From IMG/VR virus record IMGVR_UViG_3300049847_000321, positions 1-64,000 of that record: 64,000 bases of DNA; one strand, given 5' to 3'. Below are positions 14,573 through 23,251 of the stretch, one piece after another (within the stretch, counting starts at the first letter, position 1; every line of letters starts with the position of its first letter). The stretch is from a virus. A program made the translations under genes and the position numbers. The notes beneath the pieces were generated by a model that worked only from the letters and a program-made list of their open reading frames with translations, was not told where the DNA came from and did no database searches.

Positions 14573-15152
14573 AGAACTGACTGGTTATAAACGTATCGCG
14601 GAAAAAACCCGCTTAAATCGTTTGTCCCTGATTCAGAGACTAAAAGCCGATAAGTCTGCCCTAAAAGACGGGACAGCGTTTTTAGATAGGGTTATTGAGG
14701 CGCAATCTGTATTGCAGACTATCGCGCAGACTGTGCAACAGAAAGCGCATGAACAAATAGCAACCATCGTTACGCGATGCCTGCAAGTGGTCTTTCCAGA
14801 TGACCCATATGAATTCAAGATTCTGTTTGAAAAGAAAAGGTCGAAAACTGAGGCGCGGCTTGTGTTCTGCCGCAATGGTGAAGAGTTTGATCCGATTGAA
14901 GAAACGGGCGGTGGGTGTGTAGACGTGGCTTCGTTTGCTCTCCGCCTTGCCTGCATGTTGTTGCAGACACCTCAATCACGTAGATTGATGGTACTTGACG
15001 AACCGGTAAAGCACCTTGATGAAAATGCTATTGAAAGGTTCAGAGATTTGATTGAGACGCTGGCGAAAGAAATGAAGGTGCAGTTTATCATAATAACCCA
15101 CTTTGAGCAACTGCAAGCCGGTAAAGTTGTTCGACTCACTAAAAGGAGTTAG
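14550..15152 (+). CDS. SbcC/Rad50 C-terminal half with ABC signature and Walker B
   Basis: The 200-aa protein is helical at first, then holds GGGCVDVASFALRLA (about 119-133), the ABC signature region, followed by LMVLDEPVKHLDENAIERF (Walker B and D-loop) and IIITHFEQL (H-loop). These are the parts absent from the gene at 12382. The start has AGAGG upstream. The two lobes would have to associate to give one nucleotide-binding domain. It has a short coiled coil before the signature and no hook. Confidence 0.87.
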   Translation: MLSKAISKELTGYKRIAEKTRLNRLSLIQRLKADKSALKDGTAFLDRVIEAQSVLQTIAQTVQQKAHEQIATIVTRCLQVVFPDDPYEFKILFEKKRSKTEARLVFCRNGEEFDPIEETGGGCVDVASFALRLACMLLQTPQSRRLMVLDEPVKHLDENAIERFRDLIETLAKEMKVQFIIITHFEQLQAGKVVRLTKRS

Positions 15153-15154
15153 AA

Positions 15155-15334
15155 ATGGAAAACGAGAATCAAAAACCTTATTGGGAATGTCCTGAGAAAT
15201 GGGTTCATGCTTGTTCTGCGTCGCCGTCGATTGATGAAATCAAGGTAGAAAAAATCGAGTTGATTTTACCGGAAGGATCTGAGATAATAGAAACTTGGAT
15301 TGACAATAACGAATGTAAAACTGAGGAAAATTAA
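15155..15334 (+). CDS. Small acidic hypothetical protein (59 aa)
   Basis: The ATG at 15155 has AAAGGAG at 15142-15148. The product is acidic and begins MENENQKPYWECPEKWVHAC, with two cysteines in the N-terminal half. It is the last gene of the rightward replication block. Its TAA and the TAA of the leftward glycosyltransferase gene share TTAA (15331-15334), so opposing transcripts meet here with no hairpin terminator in view. Function unknown. Confidence 0.6.
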   Translation: MENENQKPYWECPEKWVHACSASPSIDEIKVEKIELILPEGSEIIETWIDNNECKTEEN

Positions 15335-15930
15335 AAGTGGCAACCTACTGGCATTCTGGTTCTATCCCAAATCACTTCACCTTGTTTGTGCAAAATTGCA
15401 CGACTCAGCACCGCCCAATCACTAGACATATCTAATTCATCACCTTTTCCAAACGCATCTATACTTCTTGCAAGACTTACCGGCAAAGAGAAATTGATTA
15501 AATCAACACAACCGTAAGCTAAATCAGAAGGAAGAATTCCGGCATAGCCGGCCGGAGACCAATGATGCGTATTTACTATTGAAATACAATTTGGTTTTAT
15601 TTGTGAATTATGAGTCGAAAGCCAATTTGGGAACATCACGTTATCGGCAGACAACCAAGTAATATAATCACCTTTTGCTTGTGTCAATGCCAATGCACGT
15701 TCTCTATTTCCACCAGTAGAATTGTCTTGACAATGAATAAACGGAATCGCTTGAACCCATTTTCCTTTTGAAAAACAATCTGAGACAGCCCTATCATATA
15801 GTACCTTACTTGCTTTGATTGTTACAATGACCTCATAATCTTCATGCTCTTGGTATTTCAGACAACCAAGAGATCGAGGAAGAAAATTCAAGTCGTTTGT
15901 ATATGAACTCAGCACCACAGTGAACTTCAT
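15331..15930 (-). CDS. Glycosyltransferase family 2-like protein (199 aa)
   Basis: The protein begins MKFTVVLSSYTNDLNFLPRS and has the GT-A features of family 2: a nucleotide-binding first strand and helix, GDYITWLSADNVMFPNWL with an acidic DxD-like site (SADN), and a DE acidic pair (KGDELDMSSDW) toward the end. It is short for the family. It would transfer a sugar to an unknown acceptor, perhaps tail proteins or host surface glycans. It is the last gene of the late leftward block and is coupled to the next gene upstream, overlapping by 4 nt. Confidence 0.7.
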   Translation of the reverse strand: MKFTVVLSSYTNDLNFLPRSLGCLKYQEHEDYEVIVTIKASKVLYDRAVSDCFSKGKWVQAIPFIHCQDNSTGGNRERALALTQAKGDYITWLSADNVMFPNWLSTHNSQIKPNCISIVNTHHWSPAGYAGILPSDLAYGCVDLINFSLPVSLARSIDAFGKGDELDMSSDWAVLSRAILHKQGEVIWDRTRMPVGCHF

Positions 15931-16640
15931 AATGCAAATCTCCTCTTAGGACATGGCCATTGGTAAAAGCATTGTACGGCATTCTGCCATTCCATTGAAT
16001 CGCCGACACATCCTACAACTTGAGAAAGTTTCATTTCACCGAAGTCATAGAATATGCAACCACTTTCTTCGTAAGTAAAGGTATCCGCAGGCCAGGCTTC
16101 AACTCCACCATATTCATCCCGAGACAAGTACCTATAGTCTCGTTGAAACAAGTCTTTGTTTCTTAACCAAAAGAAAGTGCCCGCATAAAACCAACTGCAC
16201 AAACTTTCTGTTTTAACACGGAACGATCCGACAATTGGATGATCCGTCAACATCTTTTCAACGTCAGGCCAATGATCGACACCTGCCCGCCACATCAACT
16301 CACCCCAAATATGCTGACCTGAAGTTACTCCTTTTGAATGGGCATAAAATGTAAAGTGTTCATCAGATTGGTAGCTGGCGACAGAATCTAATAGATCAAC
16401 AAACGCAGAAACTTCTCCGGAGTTGTCTACCTGCGGCACAAGCAAGAAATCATACCCTTCCCCTAGTTCTTTGATTATCAATTCAGGATCAATGAGTTGA
16501 TGCTTCTTTGAATTGGTAGCAATGGCAATGACTTTCAGCCCATTGAACAACGGTGCGGCTTTTTTGATTCGTTGCACCCAAACAGGCCAATTAGTGCCGT
16601 TAGCGGGGTAGATGTAAAACAAAAGATGGAGACACTTCAC
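15927..16640 (-). CDS. Glycosyltransferase-like protein, paralogue 1 (237 aa)
   Basis: The single domain is shared with the C-terminal part of the next protein (16600-17757). Common landmarks are LHLLFYIYP versus HLLYYVYP, an LFNG strand, GEVSAF/GEVTAF, FTFYAHSKGVT versus FTFYGHTKGVT, and YAGTFFW versus YHGTFYW. The HxKG motif resembles some capsular or rhamnan glycosyltransferase-like families, but I cannot name the family. It neighbours a GT2-like gene, which supports a sugar-related role. It overlaps the upstream gene by 41 nt. Confidence 0.65.
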   Translation of the reverse strand: MKCLHLLFYIYPANGTNWPVWVQRIKKAAPLFNGLKVIAIATNSKKHQLIDPELIIKELGEGYDFLLVPQVDNSGEVSAFVDLLDSVASYQSDEHFTFYAHSKGVTSGQHIWGELMWRAGVDHWPDVEKMLTDHPIVGSFRVKTESLCSWFYAGTFFWLRNKDLFQRDYRYLSRDEYGGVEAWPADTFTYEESGCIFYDFGEMKLSQVVGCVGDSMEWQNAVQCFYQWPCPKRRFAL

Positions 16641-17757
16641 TGTGATTACCCCAGACAGTTCTTCGGATCATATCTTCAGCGCGGGCGACTTCGGCAACGT
16701 TGTACAACGTGTAACCAATTCCACCGTAGAAATGGCAACCAGATTCATGGGCACTCCACATAGTCGCCGGCCACAATTCTGTTCCGCCATATATCTGTCG
16801 CACCGTAGACCAATTAGGTTTGGCAAATACATCGGCGTTTCTGCACCAGTAGAATGTTCCGTGATAATGCCAATTGCCACGACCGCCAAAACAAGCACCG
16901 TATTTCTTGAATGCCCCTGTAATAGGGTGTCGAGTCAAATAATCTCTGACAACATTCCAACGATCTAAGTTGGCCGCATACATAAGATCGCCCCAACGAT
17001 GAACCGATATGCCAGAATTAACAGGTTTGGTAACGCCTTTAGTATGACCATAGAAAGTAAAGTCATTTGGTGTGCAGAAGTTTTTAACCCGATTCCACAA
17101 AGCTGTGAACGCTGTCACTTCACCCAATTTCTTTTGATGCGGTACCCATAAGAAGTCAGCATTGTTTTTACCAAAGTATGCTTCAACTTGTTGCGGAGCA
17201 TCAAGAGGGTGTCTTGCAGAACCAGTGCTGATAGCAATAACCCTTCTGCCATTAAACAGATTGATCCTGCGTTTAAGCTGATCGAGGTTTCTCTGCCATA
17301 GTCCATTTCCACTTACCGGATAGACATAGTAAAGCAAATGACGCCTATCAGCATCTTCGTCCTCAATGAAACGATAAGATGGACAGGTTTCACAACAACT
17401 GATCCCCGGTCGAGGTGATCTTGTTGTACATACCTCATGAATCTCACAGAACCGCAATTTTTCGTGGCATCCACAAGTTTGATTCTGTGTAACGACTTGC
17501 CCCAAATAAGCACACGGCGCAACGGACGACAACGTTATAGGCAGAGATATACGGCGTCCTTCTGAGACTGCCGTTGGCAAAGCCATCGTTCGTGTTCCGC
17601 GAGAACAGATGATTACAGGTTCAGGAATTCGATCCTTTTTGTTCTCACCTGTCTTTCTGTGTTTCCAACATACATAGCATTGGTCATCTGAATATATATC
17701 CCCCCACCAACCTATATGGCAGTTGACATGTCTGGGAATAGATATACGTGCTGACAT
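16600..17757 (-). CDS. Cys-rich N-domain fused to glycosyltransferase-like domain, paralogue 2 (385 aa)
   Basis: Residues 1-140 are Cys-rich (clusters CYVCWKH, CGCHEKLRFC and SCCETCPSYR) and may bind metal or form disulfides. Residues 140-385 are a paralogue of the downstream protein, with the shared YGHTKGVT and YHGTFYWC motifs. The Cys-rich part resembles the composition of the two genes upstream (17757, 19259), so this may be a fusion that attaches a sugar-modifying domain to a tail-tip component. That is inference. The gene overlaps the end of the upstream gene by one base. Confidence 0.65.
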   Translation of the reverse strand: MSARISIPRHVNCHIGWWGDIYSDDQCYVCWKHRKTGENKKDRIPEPVIICSRGTRTMALPTAVSEGRRISLPITLSSVAPCAYLGQVVTQNQTCGCHEKLRFCEIHEVCTTRSPRPGISCCETCPSYRFIEDEDADRRHLLYYVYPVSGNGLWQRNLDQLKRRINLFNGRRVIAISTGSARHPLDAPQQVEAYFGKNNADFLWVPHQKKLGEVTAFTALWNRVKNFCTPNDFTFYGHTKGVTKPVNSGISVHRWGDLMYAANLDRWNVVRDYLTRHPITGAFKKYGACFGGRGNWHYHGTFYWCRNADVFAKPNWSTVRQIYGGTELWPATMWSAHESGCHFYGGIGYTLYNVAEVARAEDMIRRTVWGNHSEVSPSFVLHLPR

Positions 17758-19277
17758 TACGGTTCCCCAATAAACTCAATCGTGCCGACGTATGATCCTC
17801 CGAAAGAACAAATCACTTTTTTGTACAAATCACTAAAGTCTGGATCAGGGTTGTCAACGTCCAGCATGGGACACGGTCCAAGAAATCCAGGCGCATTCGG
17901 ACCCAACGTAAAGAAGTTGTTGCACACATAGCCAGAGGGAGCTCCCTGCACGCTCCAGTTATTCCACGTCTCAAAAATTTCAATAGTCGGACATGGGTCA
18001 CCGGGGAAAAGTAAATCAGGGGACACGTCAGTCGTTTTGTAGAAATGGGAAAATGTTGCACTCCATCCACCTTCTACGATAGAGCGAAAGGAGACACCGG
18101 CGATTACTAACTTCTTTGTGTATGAATCACCCTCATTCGTTTCTACACACTTCAATTTTAGACATATTTGGATGAACGACCTCGGCGTGAATATGTCAAC
18201 CGGATAATACCCAATCCGAGAGTCAGGACCGACAGCAACACCTGGAGTATCGTGTAGTGTGATCCAATCATTGTCCGGATACAGATAAATACCGGCATAG
18301 CACGCTGCGTTGCCTAGGCTACACGGTGACGGATCAGTGTTAGGGTCGAGTGGCCAGTTTCTATGTGACCAAGCATCGACGACGGCTGCATAGAATCTTT
18401 GAAAGACTATGTTCTGTGCGAACAAGGGCCATCCTTCTTGGGCTTCAGGTATCCCTGATGGCAGGGGCACTGACATCCATTCAATGTTGCACGGCACGTT
18501 CACTTCACACTTAGCTGGCGCAGCCCATCCAGTCCATTGGCAGGATGGAATAGGAGGGAGACATGGGGAACAAATGTATGGATTTTCAAGATCGCCCGGA
18601 TCATTCGCTAGAATGGGTATAACATCACAAGCGTCTGGAGTGGGGCGACATACACAGTCGGCTTGAATCAAAGTCTCAGGTGTGTAATCCGATGCGAAAT
18701 ACGGGGTGCAACTAAACTGACCGGGGTGTGCGCCTTTTGTAAATCCGGATCGCGTTATGTCCACATCCAACTCAGGGGCATCACAATCAGATCGGTTAGT
18801 ATGTCTACTACATGTAGCCGAAATACGACCGGCGATTCCAATAGGGACTGAATTGGATAACATGTACCAAGCATATCGAACCCCAGGTTCGATTGGAAAC
18901 TCCCCCTCCCATGTCTTATGTAGTCGATACGTGCCATTATCAAATCCATTGTAGCACAGAGTTGTAATATCGCCGATACGACTTTCTTCTCCGTAAAGAG
19001 AAGGAGTGCATTGTACTGTTGCAGGAATTTCCGGTTGAAAGAATCTACTGATTGGTTCCGCTACAGATGTATAGCAGATGTTGACAAACTTCTCAAAATC
19101 CCGAATGACAGCCATAATCCTTTTTGGAAAATCCGGACAATCTGAATAATCTTCTACACAACATTCAGCAGGTTCATTTTCACACCATGTATCTTCAATC
19201 TCTCCGTCAAATATCTTAATGGTTTGTTTGTAATTCTTAACTACCTTTTCTTTTTCTGTTATATACATGGTGCACAC
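17757..19277 (-). CDS. Cys-rich hypothetical virion protein (506 aa)
   Basis: The protein has 506 aa and about 30 cysteines, rich in Pro, Trp, Asp and Tyr, with a beta-rich appearance and few helices. It lies in the tail-fibre region downstream of the Gly-rich fibre and is followed by the glycosyltransferase-like genes. A structural or adsorption-related role is likely from position only. The Cys content is odd for a cytoplasmic phage product and may reflect metal binding or disulfides formed outside the cell. It overlaps its upstream neighbour by 19 nt. Confidence 0.6.
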   Translation of the reverse strand: MCTMYITEKEKVVKNYKQTIKIFDGEIEDTWCENEPAECCVEDYSDCPDFPKRIMAVIRDFEKFVNICYTSVAEPISRFFQPEIPATVQCTPSLYGEESRIGDITTLCYNGFDNGTYRLHKTWEGEFPIEPGVRYAWYMLSNSVPIGIAGRISATCSRHTNRSDCDAPELDVDITRSGFTKGAHPGQFSCTPYFASDYTPETLIQADCVCRPTPDACDVIPILANDPGDLENPYICSPCLPPIPSCQWTGWAAPAKCEVNVPCNIEWMSVPLPSGIPEAQEGWPLFAQNIVFQRFYAAVVDAWSHRNWPLDPNTDPSPCSLGNAACYAGIYLYPDNDWITLHDTPGVAVGPDSRIGYYPVDIFTPRSFIQICLKLKCVETNEGDSYTKKLVIAGVSFRSIVEGGWSATFSHFYKTTDVSPDLLFPGDPCPTIEIFETWNNWSVQGAPSGYVCNNFFTLGPNAPGFLGPCPMLDVDNPDPDFSDLYKKVICSFGGSYVGTIEFIGEP

Positions 19278-19951
19278 ACCTCGTCAAGTTCCATATCAAT
19301 ACATTCTTCGGATATGATGTAACTTCCTTGTGGTAGCTTTAATCTGATCTTCTGAACTTGATAGAAATCAGGAGGAAGTTTTCCTGGAGTGCCACTACAA
19401 TGGGCGTCTGTTTCTCTTGCACCGGTTCTTCGCCATAGCTCTAATGTGTGCCGCCATTCTAAAAAGCACGGGTTTGAAGGATCATTGAGTTCATCTGGAT
19501 CAGGACATTCATTAGCAAACGTATTGGCGCAGTCACATTGTTTTTGGGTTGCTAATCCTAAAACAACCAATTTACACAGTGTAGTGGCTCTTTTTTGCAG
19601 CCACCATAGAGGAGGTTTTTTTGGATTAAATAAACACTCTTTTCCGTATCCGTTGCAGTAACTAGAATCCATTCCATTATTATCTGCTGAATCTTCATTA
19701 TTAAAACCAAAACAATTATCATAGGGAGGATGCCCCGGATCATATTCGCAGCATTTTTCAACTGTACAAAACTGGTCTATTAGTTGAGCGCGTGATATAA
19801 AGACTCGGACTTTTTTGAATCTGATTTTTTGAGATGGAATAGAAGGCGGAGGAGAAGGCGGTGGCCCCCCTGGAGCAGATAGTCTAACATCATCTGGTCC
19901 ATCATCGGGTGATCTTCCGCCTAATGAATGTAATACAATATCAACGGACAT
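19259..19951 (-). CDS. Cys-rich hypothetical virion protein (230 aa)
   Basis: The protein has a Pro-rich linker near residues 27-40 (GGPPPSPPPSIPSQKIR) and about 16 cysteines after it, including CEYDPGHPPYDNC and QCDCANTFANEC. A helix with a Trp/Arg pattern (LEWRHTLELWRRTG) follows. It sits one base from the repeat-fibre gene and overlaps the next Cys-rich gene. It is likely a tail-tip or fibre-associated component. No family is recognised. Confidence 0.6.
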   Translation of the reverse strand: MSVDIVLHSLGGRSPDDGPDDVRLSAPGGPPPSPPPSIPSQKIRFKKVRVFISRAQLIDQFCTVEKCCEYDPGHPPYDNCFGFNNEDSADNNGMDSSYCNGYGKECLFNPKKPPLWWLQKRATTLCKLVVLGLATQKQCDCANTFANECPDPDELNDPSNPCFLEWRHTLELWRRTGARETDAHCSGTPGKLPPDFYQVQKIRLKLPQGSYIISEECIDMELDEVCAPCI

Positions 19952-19952
19952 G

Positions 19953-20837
19953 CTAGTCAGCCTCTAATGTGTTGACTGTTGTCCCTGCTACATCCGGTGA
20001 TCCTGTTTTGTACGATACTAGATAATAAGGGCCGTCTGCCGAAGGATAGATCACCCAATTACCTGAACCATCTGATGTTGTCGATCCGGTCAATGTATCA
20101 TCGGCAGTCACAAATGCCTTAACTGAACAAGTTCCTAAAGGAGTACCCACTTCATTGCGAGTGACGCCATGAAGTGACGTGCGGCCCACACCGTCAACGA
20201 TTGATTCTCCCGAAGCCGAAAACACACTGACGAAATATGCCACGCCAACGCCACTAGCAACGGACGAGCCAGAGGACGAGGCTGTTGCTGGCTGGGTGTA
20301 TGAAGCAAGTCCGGCGACAGTTGTTAAGCCTGCCGACGAAAATACCGACATGAAGATTGATTGACTGATTCCGTTGACGGTCGATGCACCGCTAGAACTG
20401 CACACACCTACAATAACTGTTGAAGATGTTCCATTAACTGTACTTATACCAGTAGATGAATACTGTCCAACAAGTACAGAAGTGCCCACTCCAGAAGCAG
20501 TTGATAATCCGGATGATGCAACTATAGTATTGAAAATAGCGGTAGCGATTCCACCAGGAGTTGATGAACCTGCAGATGCAAATACGCCATTGAAAATAGC
20601 GGTAGCGATTCCACTAGGAGTTGATAAACCTGCAGATGCAAATACGCCATTGAAAATAGCGGTAGCGATTCCACTCGGAGTTGATGAACCTGCAGATGCG
20701 CCGTCAGCCGCAACAATTGTTGCGGCTGTGACAATTAGGTAATGTGATTCAAACCAACCGGTATTGATTTGCTTTGTAGAAAACCAACCTACGTTTACGA
20801 GAGTTCGGTCAAACCAGCCTCTCGGTTTATTCGCCAT
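19953..20837 (-). CDS. Tail-fibre-like protein with GWF motifs and tandem 20-residue repeats (294 aa)
   Basis: The N-terminus has three GWF motifs (GWFDRTLVNVGWF, then GWFESHYL), a pattern seen on some phage fibre-type proteins. Residues about 35-200 are repeats of roughly 20 aa of the form ASAGxSTPSGIATAIFNGVF, diverging toward the C-terminus; the first three are nearly identical at the DNA level too. The end looks like a small beta sandwich (VTADDTLTGSTTSDGSGNW), as in surface adhesins. It is likely a fibre or adhesin. It lies between the Gly-rich fibre and the Cys-rich proteins. Confidence 0.7.
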   Translation of the reverse strand: MANKPRGWFDRTLVNVGWFSTKQINTGWFESHYLIVTAATIVAADGASAGSSTPSGIATAIFNGVFASAGLSTPSGIATAIFNGVFASAGSSTPGGIATAIFNTIVASSGLSTASGVGTSVLVGQYSSTGISTVNGTSSTVIVGVCSSSGASTVNGISQSIFMSVFSSAGLTTVAGLASYTQPATASSSGSSVASGVGVAYFVSVFSASGESIVDGVGRTSLHGVTRNEVGTPLGTCSVKAFVTADDTLTGSTTSDGSGNWVIYPSADGPYYLVSYKTGSPDVAGTTVNTLEAD

Positions 20838-20846
20838 GACGTGACC

Positions 20847-22205
20847 TTAGTAAGTGTATACGTAGATACCGCCACGGCCTCCGGCTCCGCCAGCACCGCC
20901 AAGACCAGGATTCATACCGCACCCTCCGCCTCCGCCTCCGCCGCCATTAGTGCCACCTGCACCGCCAATTGCGCCAGATGTTGAAGCCGTAACAGTTGTG
21001 CCTCCTCCTCCGCCGCCAGCACCTCCGCGACCGGAGTCGCCGTTTGTGCCAGCAGTTCCGGCAGTCGGCGAAGCACCGTCTGTTCCTACTGCACCTCCAG
21101 TTCCGGCCGTATACGTATTACTTGCGCCGCCGGCCGTGCCGGCAACAATTGCCGGAGTCGCATTGTGATGGCCTCCTGTGCCGCCTCCGCCCCCGCCAAG
21201 TAAAGAACCGCCGCCAACACAAGATGTGGGTGTAGATGTTGAACCACCTCCGCCACCACCGCCCAATTCAGCATTGTGTGTAGTGACAACAGTAATCGGT
21301 CCATCTGACCCAGTGCCTCCCCACGTTCCAGTGACACCTTTTGCACCATTTGTTCCTGGATTTCCACCTTGACCGACAGCCGTGCTACCTGTTGTTCCGG
21401 CTGAGCCTATCCCGCCTCCACCACCGCCACCGGAATTAGCTGCGGATATAGCACCGCCCACTCCTCCTCCACCGCCAGAGGCTCGAAGTCGAACAGTCGT
21501 TCCAAACGTACTGTCACCTCCAACAGCTCCGTTACCTCCTGCTGCGCCTGCTACGCCAGGAGTTCCTCCAGTGCCGCCGACACCAACATTCAAATTCTCA
21601 GTTGCTCCTAAATCAGAGGCTTGGAACACACGAGTATTAAATGCCCCACCGCCGCCTCCGGCACCGCCTTTGGCCACAACAGCCGTAGCAAGTGAAGCTC
21701 CTGCACCGCCGCCTCCTCCGCCTCCGTACATTACTACTACAACAGTTTTAGGAGTAAACGAAGTCGGCTTCGTCCAGGTGCCGGCACCTGTTGCTGTGAA
21801 CGTCTGTACGTCAACTGGTCCGACAAAATTAGATTCTTTGCGAGTGCCCCCCGAAGTATAGGCTACCCAATCGCCAATTTCGTTCATAACAACGAACTCA
21901 CCAGCAAGCAACGTCCCTTTCCAAAGTGATTCAACATTCGTTCCGTCAGTATGCAGCACTTCAACGGTAGTTGAATTACTGGCATGATCGTTGCGAATAC
22001 TTAAATGAGAAACATTCCGTTGAGTAGATGCCCCAGGAGACGCAACAACGTCAGTCGTTGTTGCAGTTGTGATGGCCGCGGTGTTAGTTCGTCCTGGTGT
22101 GATTGTGCCAGAAGCGTTATCCACCCAGGACGCATGAACTTCAACCGATGCCGACGAACCGGTGACTACTTGAATTTTGTCACTGGTAGAAGCAAGTAAC
22201 AGCAT
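20847..22205 (-). CDS. Gly-rich tail fibre/tip protein (452 aa)
   Basis: The start at 22205 (MLLLASTSDKIQ) is 5 nt beyond the stop of the upstream gene; longer in-frame starts lie inside that gene. The N-terminal 130 residues are beta-rich. The following part opens WTKPTSFTPKTVVVVMYGGG, the segment commonly found before poly-glycine arrays in phage fibres. Residues about 165-445 are Gly-rich blocks that can form polyglycine-II sandwiches. The C-terminus is GGIYVYTY, as in other fibre tips. It is probably the receptor-binding fibre. A second shorter Gly-rich protein lies at 41115. Confidence 0.8.
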   Translation of the reverse strand: MLLLASTSDKIQVVTGSSASVEVHASWVDNASGTITPGRTNTAAITTATTTDVVASPGASTQRNVSHLSIRNDHASNSTTVEVLHTDGTNVESLWKGTLLAGEFVVMNEIGDWVAYTSGGTRKESNFVGPVDVQTFTATGAGTWTKPTSFTPKTVVVVMYGGGGGGGAGASLATAVVAKGGAGGGGGAFNTRVFQASDLGATENLNVGVGGTGGTPGVAGAAGGNGAVGGDSTFGTTVRLRASGGGGGVGGAISAANSGGGGGGGIGSAGTTGSTAVGQGGNPGTNGAKGVTGTWGGTGSDGPITVVTTHNAELGGGGGGGSTSTPTSCVGGGSLLGGGGGGTGGHHNATPAIVAGTAGGASNTYTAGTGGAVGTDGASPTAGTAGTNGDSGRGGAGGGGGGTTVTASTSGAIGGAGGTNGGGGGGGGCGMNPGLGGAGGAGGRGGIYVYTY

Positions 22206-22209
22206 TTGC

Positions 22210-22635
22210 TTAATCCTCAGTAATAGTGCTTGTGGTCTTGAGCCGAGGTGCCACACCTACAGCCATTGTAATGTTCGGAGTCACTGTACCGGAATAAAGC
22301 AGTTTGTTTGATACACCAGTACCGACACTAAAGTGCGTAATTGCCGCGCCCGGCGATGCCGTACACTCTCCAAAGTCGATATTAGCTACCGGTGAAACAC
22401 TGCCAGACGATACCGTCCATCCTCCTGTAGTTCTAGCAACTGTAACACGGGCATAGCCAGTGTAGGCAGTTTCATTGGTTGATTGTGTCCCAGCTTCACC
22501 AGGATCTGCGGTGTGTAAAGCCACAGTCAACGTAGTTGCTGGAGAACTAGCGGCGTTATCCGCTAAGTTCCCTATTGCTGTCCCATTGAAGATCAATTTG
22601 AGACAGTCATCCTCAAACGTGTTGCCCTTACTCAT
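22210..22635 (-). CDS. Phage virion protein of the fibre-associated type (141 aa)
   Basis: The start was set at 22635, where AAGGAG stands at a normal distance; the ORF can be extended 17 codons but without a site. The sequence (LHTADPGEAGTQSTNETAYT, then ARVTVARTTGGW) is a pattern repeatedly found in phage proteins annotated as tail-fibre or virion proteins. It has a beta-sandwich look. It precedes the Gly-rich fibre by 4 nt and is probably a tail-tip or fibre-attachment component. Confidence 0.7.
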   Translation of the reverse strand: MSKGNTFEDDCLKLIFNGTAIGNLADNAASSPATTLTVALHTADPGEAGTQSTNETAYTGYARVTVARTTGGWTVSSGSVSPVANIDFGECTASPGAAITHFSVGTGVSNKLLYSGTVTPNITMAVGVAPRLKTTSTITED

Positions 22636-22657
22636 TTCCATTCTCCTTTTAGTAGTG

Positions 22658-23245
22658 CTACCCCGAATATGCGTTGTCACCTGCACTCAATAAAGAGGAA
22701 CAAGTAACCAAATCAACTATCAGCCCGTCGCCGCTCTGACCGCTACTGGCGGCAAATCTGTATTCATGCACCCACTTTTTAGAAGGAACATCATACCATG
22801 TAATTCGTTTTGAGATTCTCTGTATTGATCCGTCAGGCACAATAGCATTATTGTCCTCATATAGAGGAGTGTAGAGGCCGTCTCCGCTAACATCAAATGG
22901 CGGCGGCACTTCTTCCCACAATCCACATTCAATCGGACGAACTTTCTTCCACGAGTAAACAACTCGATCATTACTCGAATCAGAATCAGTGGCGATTCCT
23001 AATCCAGCGGCAGAATCACCGTATTGATCCGCCACACATGGAAGATTCTCAAGAAACACCTTAACAAAGAATTGTTCTTCGATTTCTGGAAATCGAATTG
23101 TCGTCCTACCGCCATTTCTTTCTACGTCTCCTCCTTGAACATCTATCCAACCTAATGCTTCCTCAGCCACCATGTCAAGTGCGCTGAATGACAATACAGG
23201 AGACTTCTCAGCGAAGTTCGGAAGTTTTTTCTTAGGTGAATCCAT
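22658..23245 (-). CDS. Hypothetical tail protein (195 aa)
   Basis: The protein is acidic and beta-rich (for example VERNGGRTTIRFPEIEEQFF and FVKVFLEN), with an ITWYDVPSKKWVHEYRF segment near the end. It lies between the fibre genes and the large 316-aa tail gene, downstream of the tape measure. The position is that of baseplate or distal-tail components in siphoviruses. No family was recognised. Confidence 0.6.
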   Translation of the reverse strand: MDSPKKKLPNFAEKSPVLSFSALDMVAEEALGWIDVQGGDVERNGGRTTIRFPEIEEQFFVKVFLENLPCVADQYGDSAAGLGIATDSDSSNDRVVYSWKKVRPIECGLWEEVPPPFDVSGDGLYTPLYEDNNAIVPDGSIQRISKRITWYDVPSKKWVHEYRFAASSGQSGDGLIVDLVTCSSLLSAGDNAYSG

Positions 23246-23251
23246 ATATCA

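Noticed and set aside
20950-21861. Pro-rich plus-strand frames opposite the Gly-rich fibre
   Set aside because: Pro codons are the complement of Gly codons. The frames lack ribosome sites and oppose a well-supported fibre gene.
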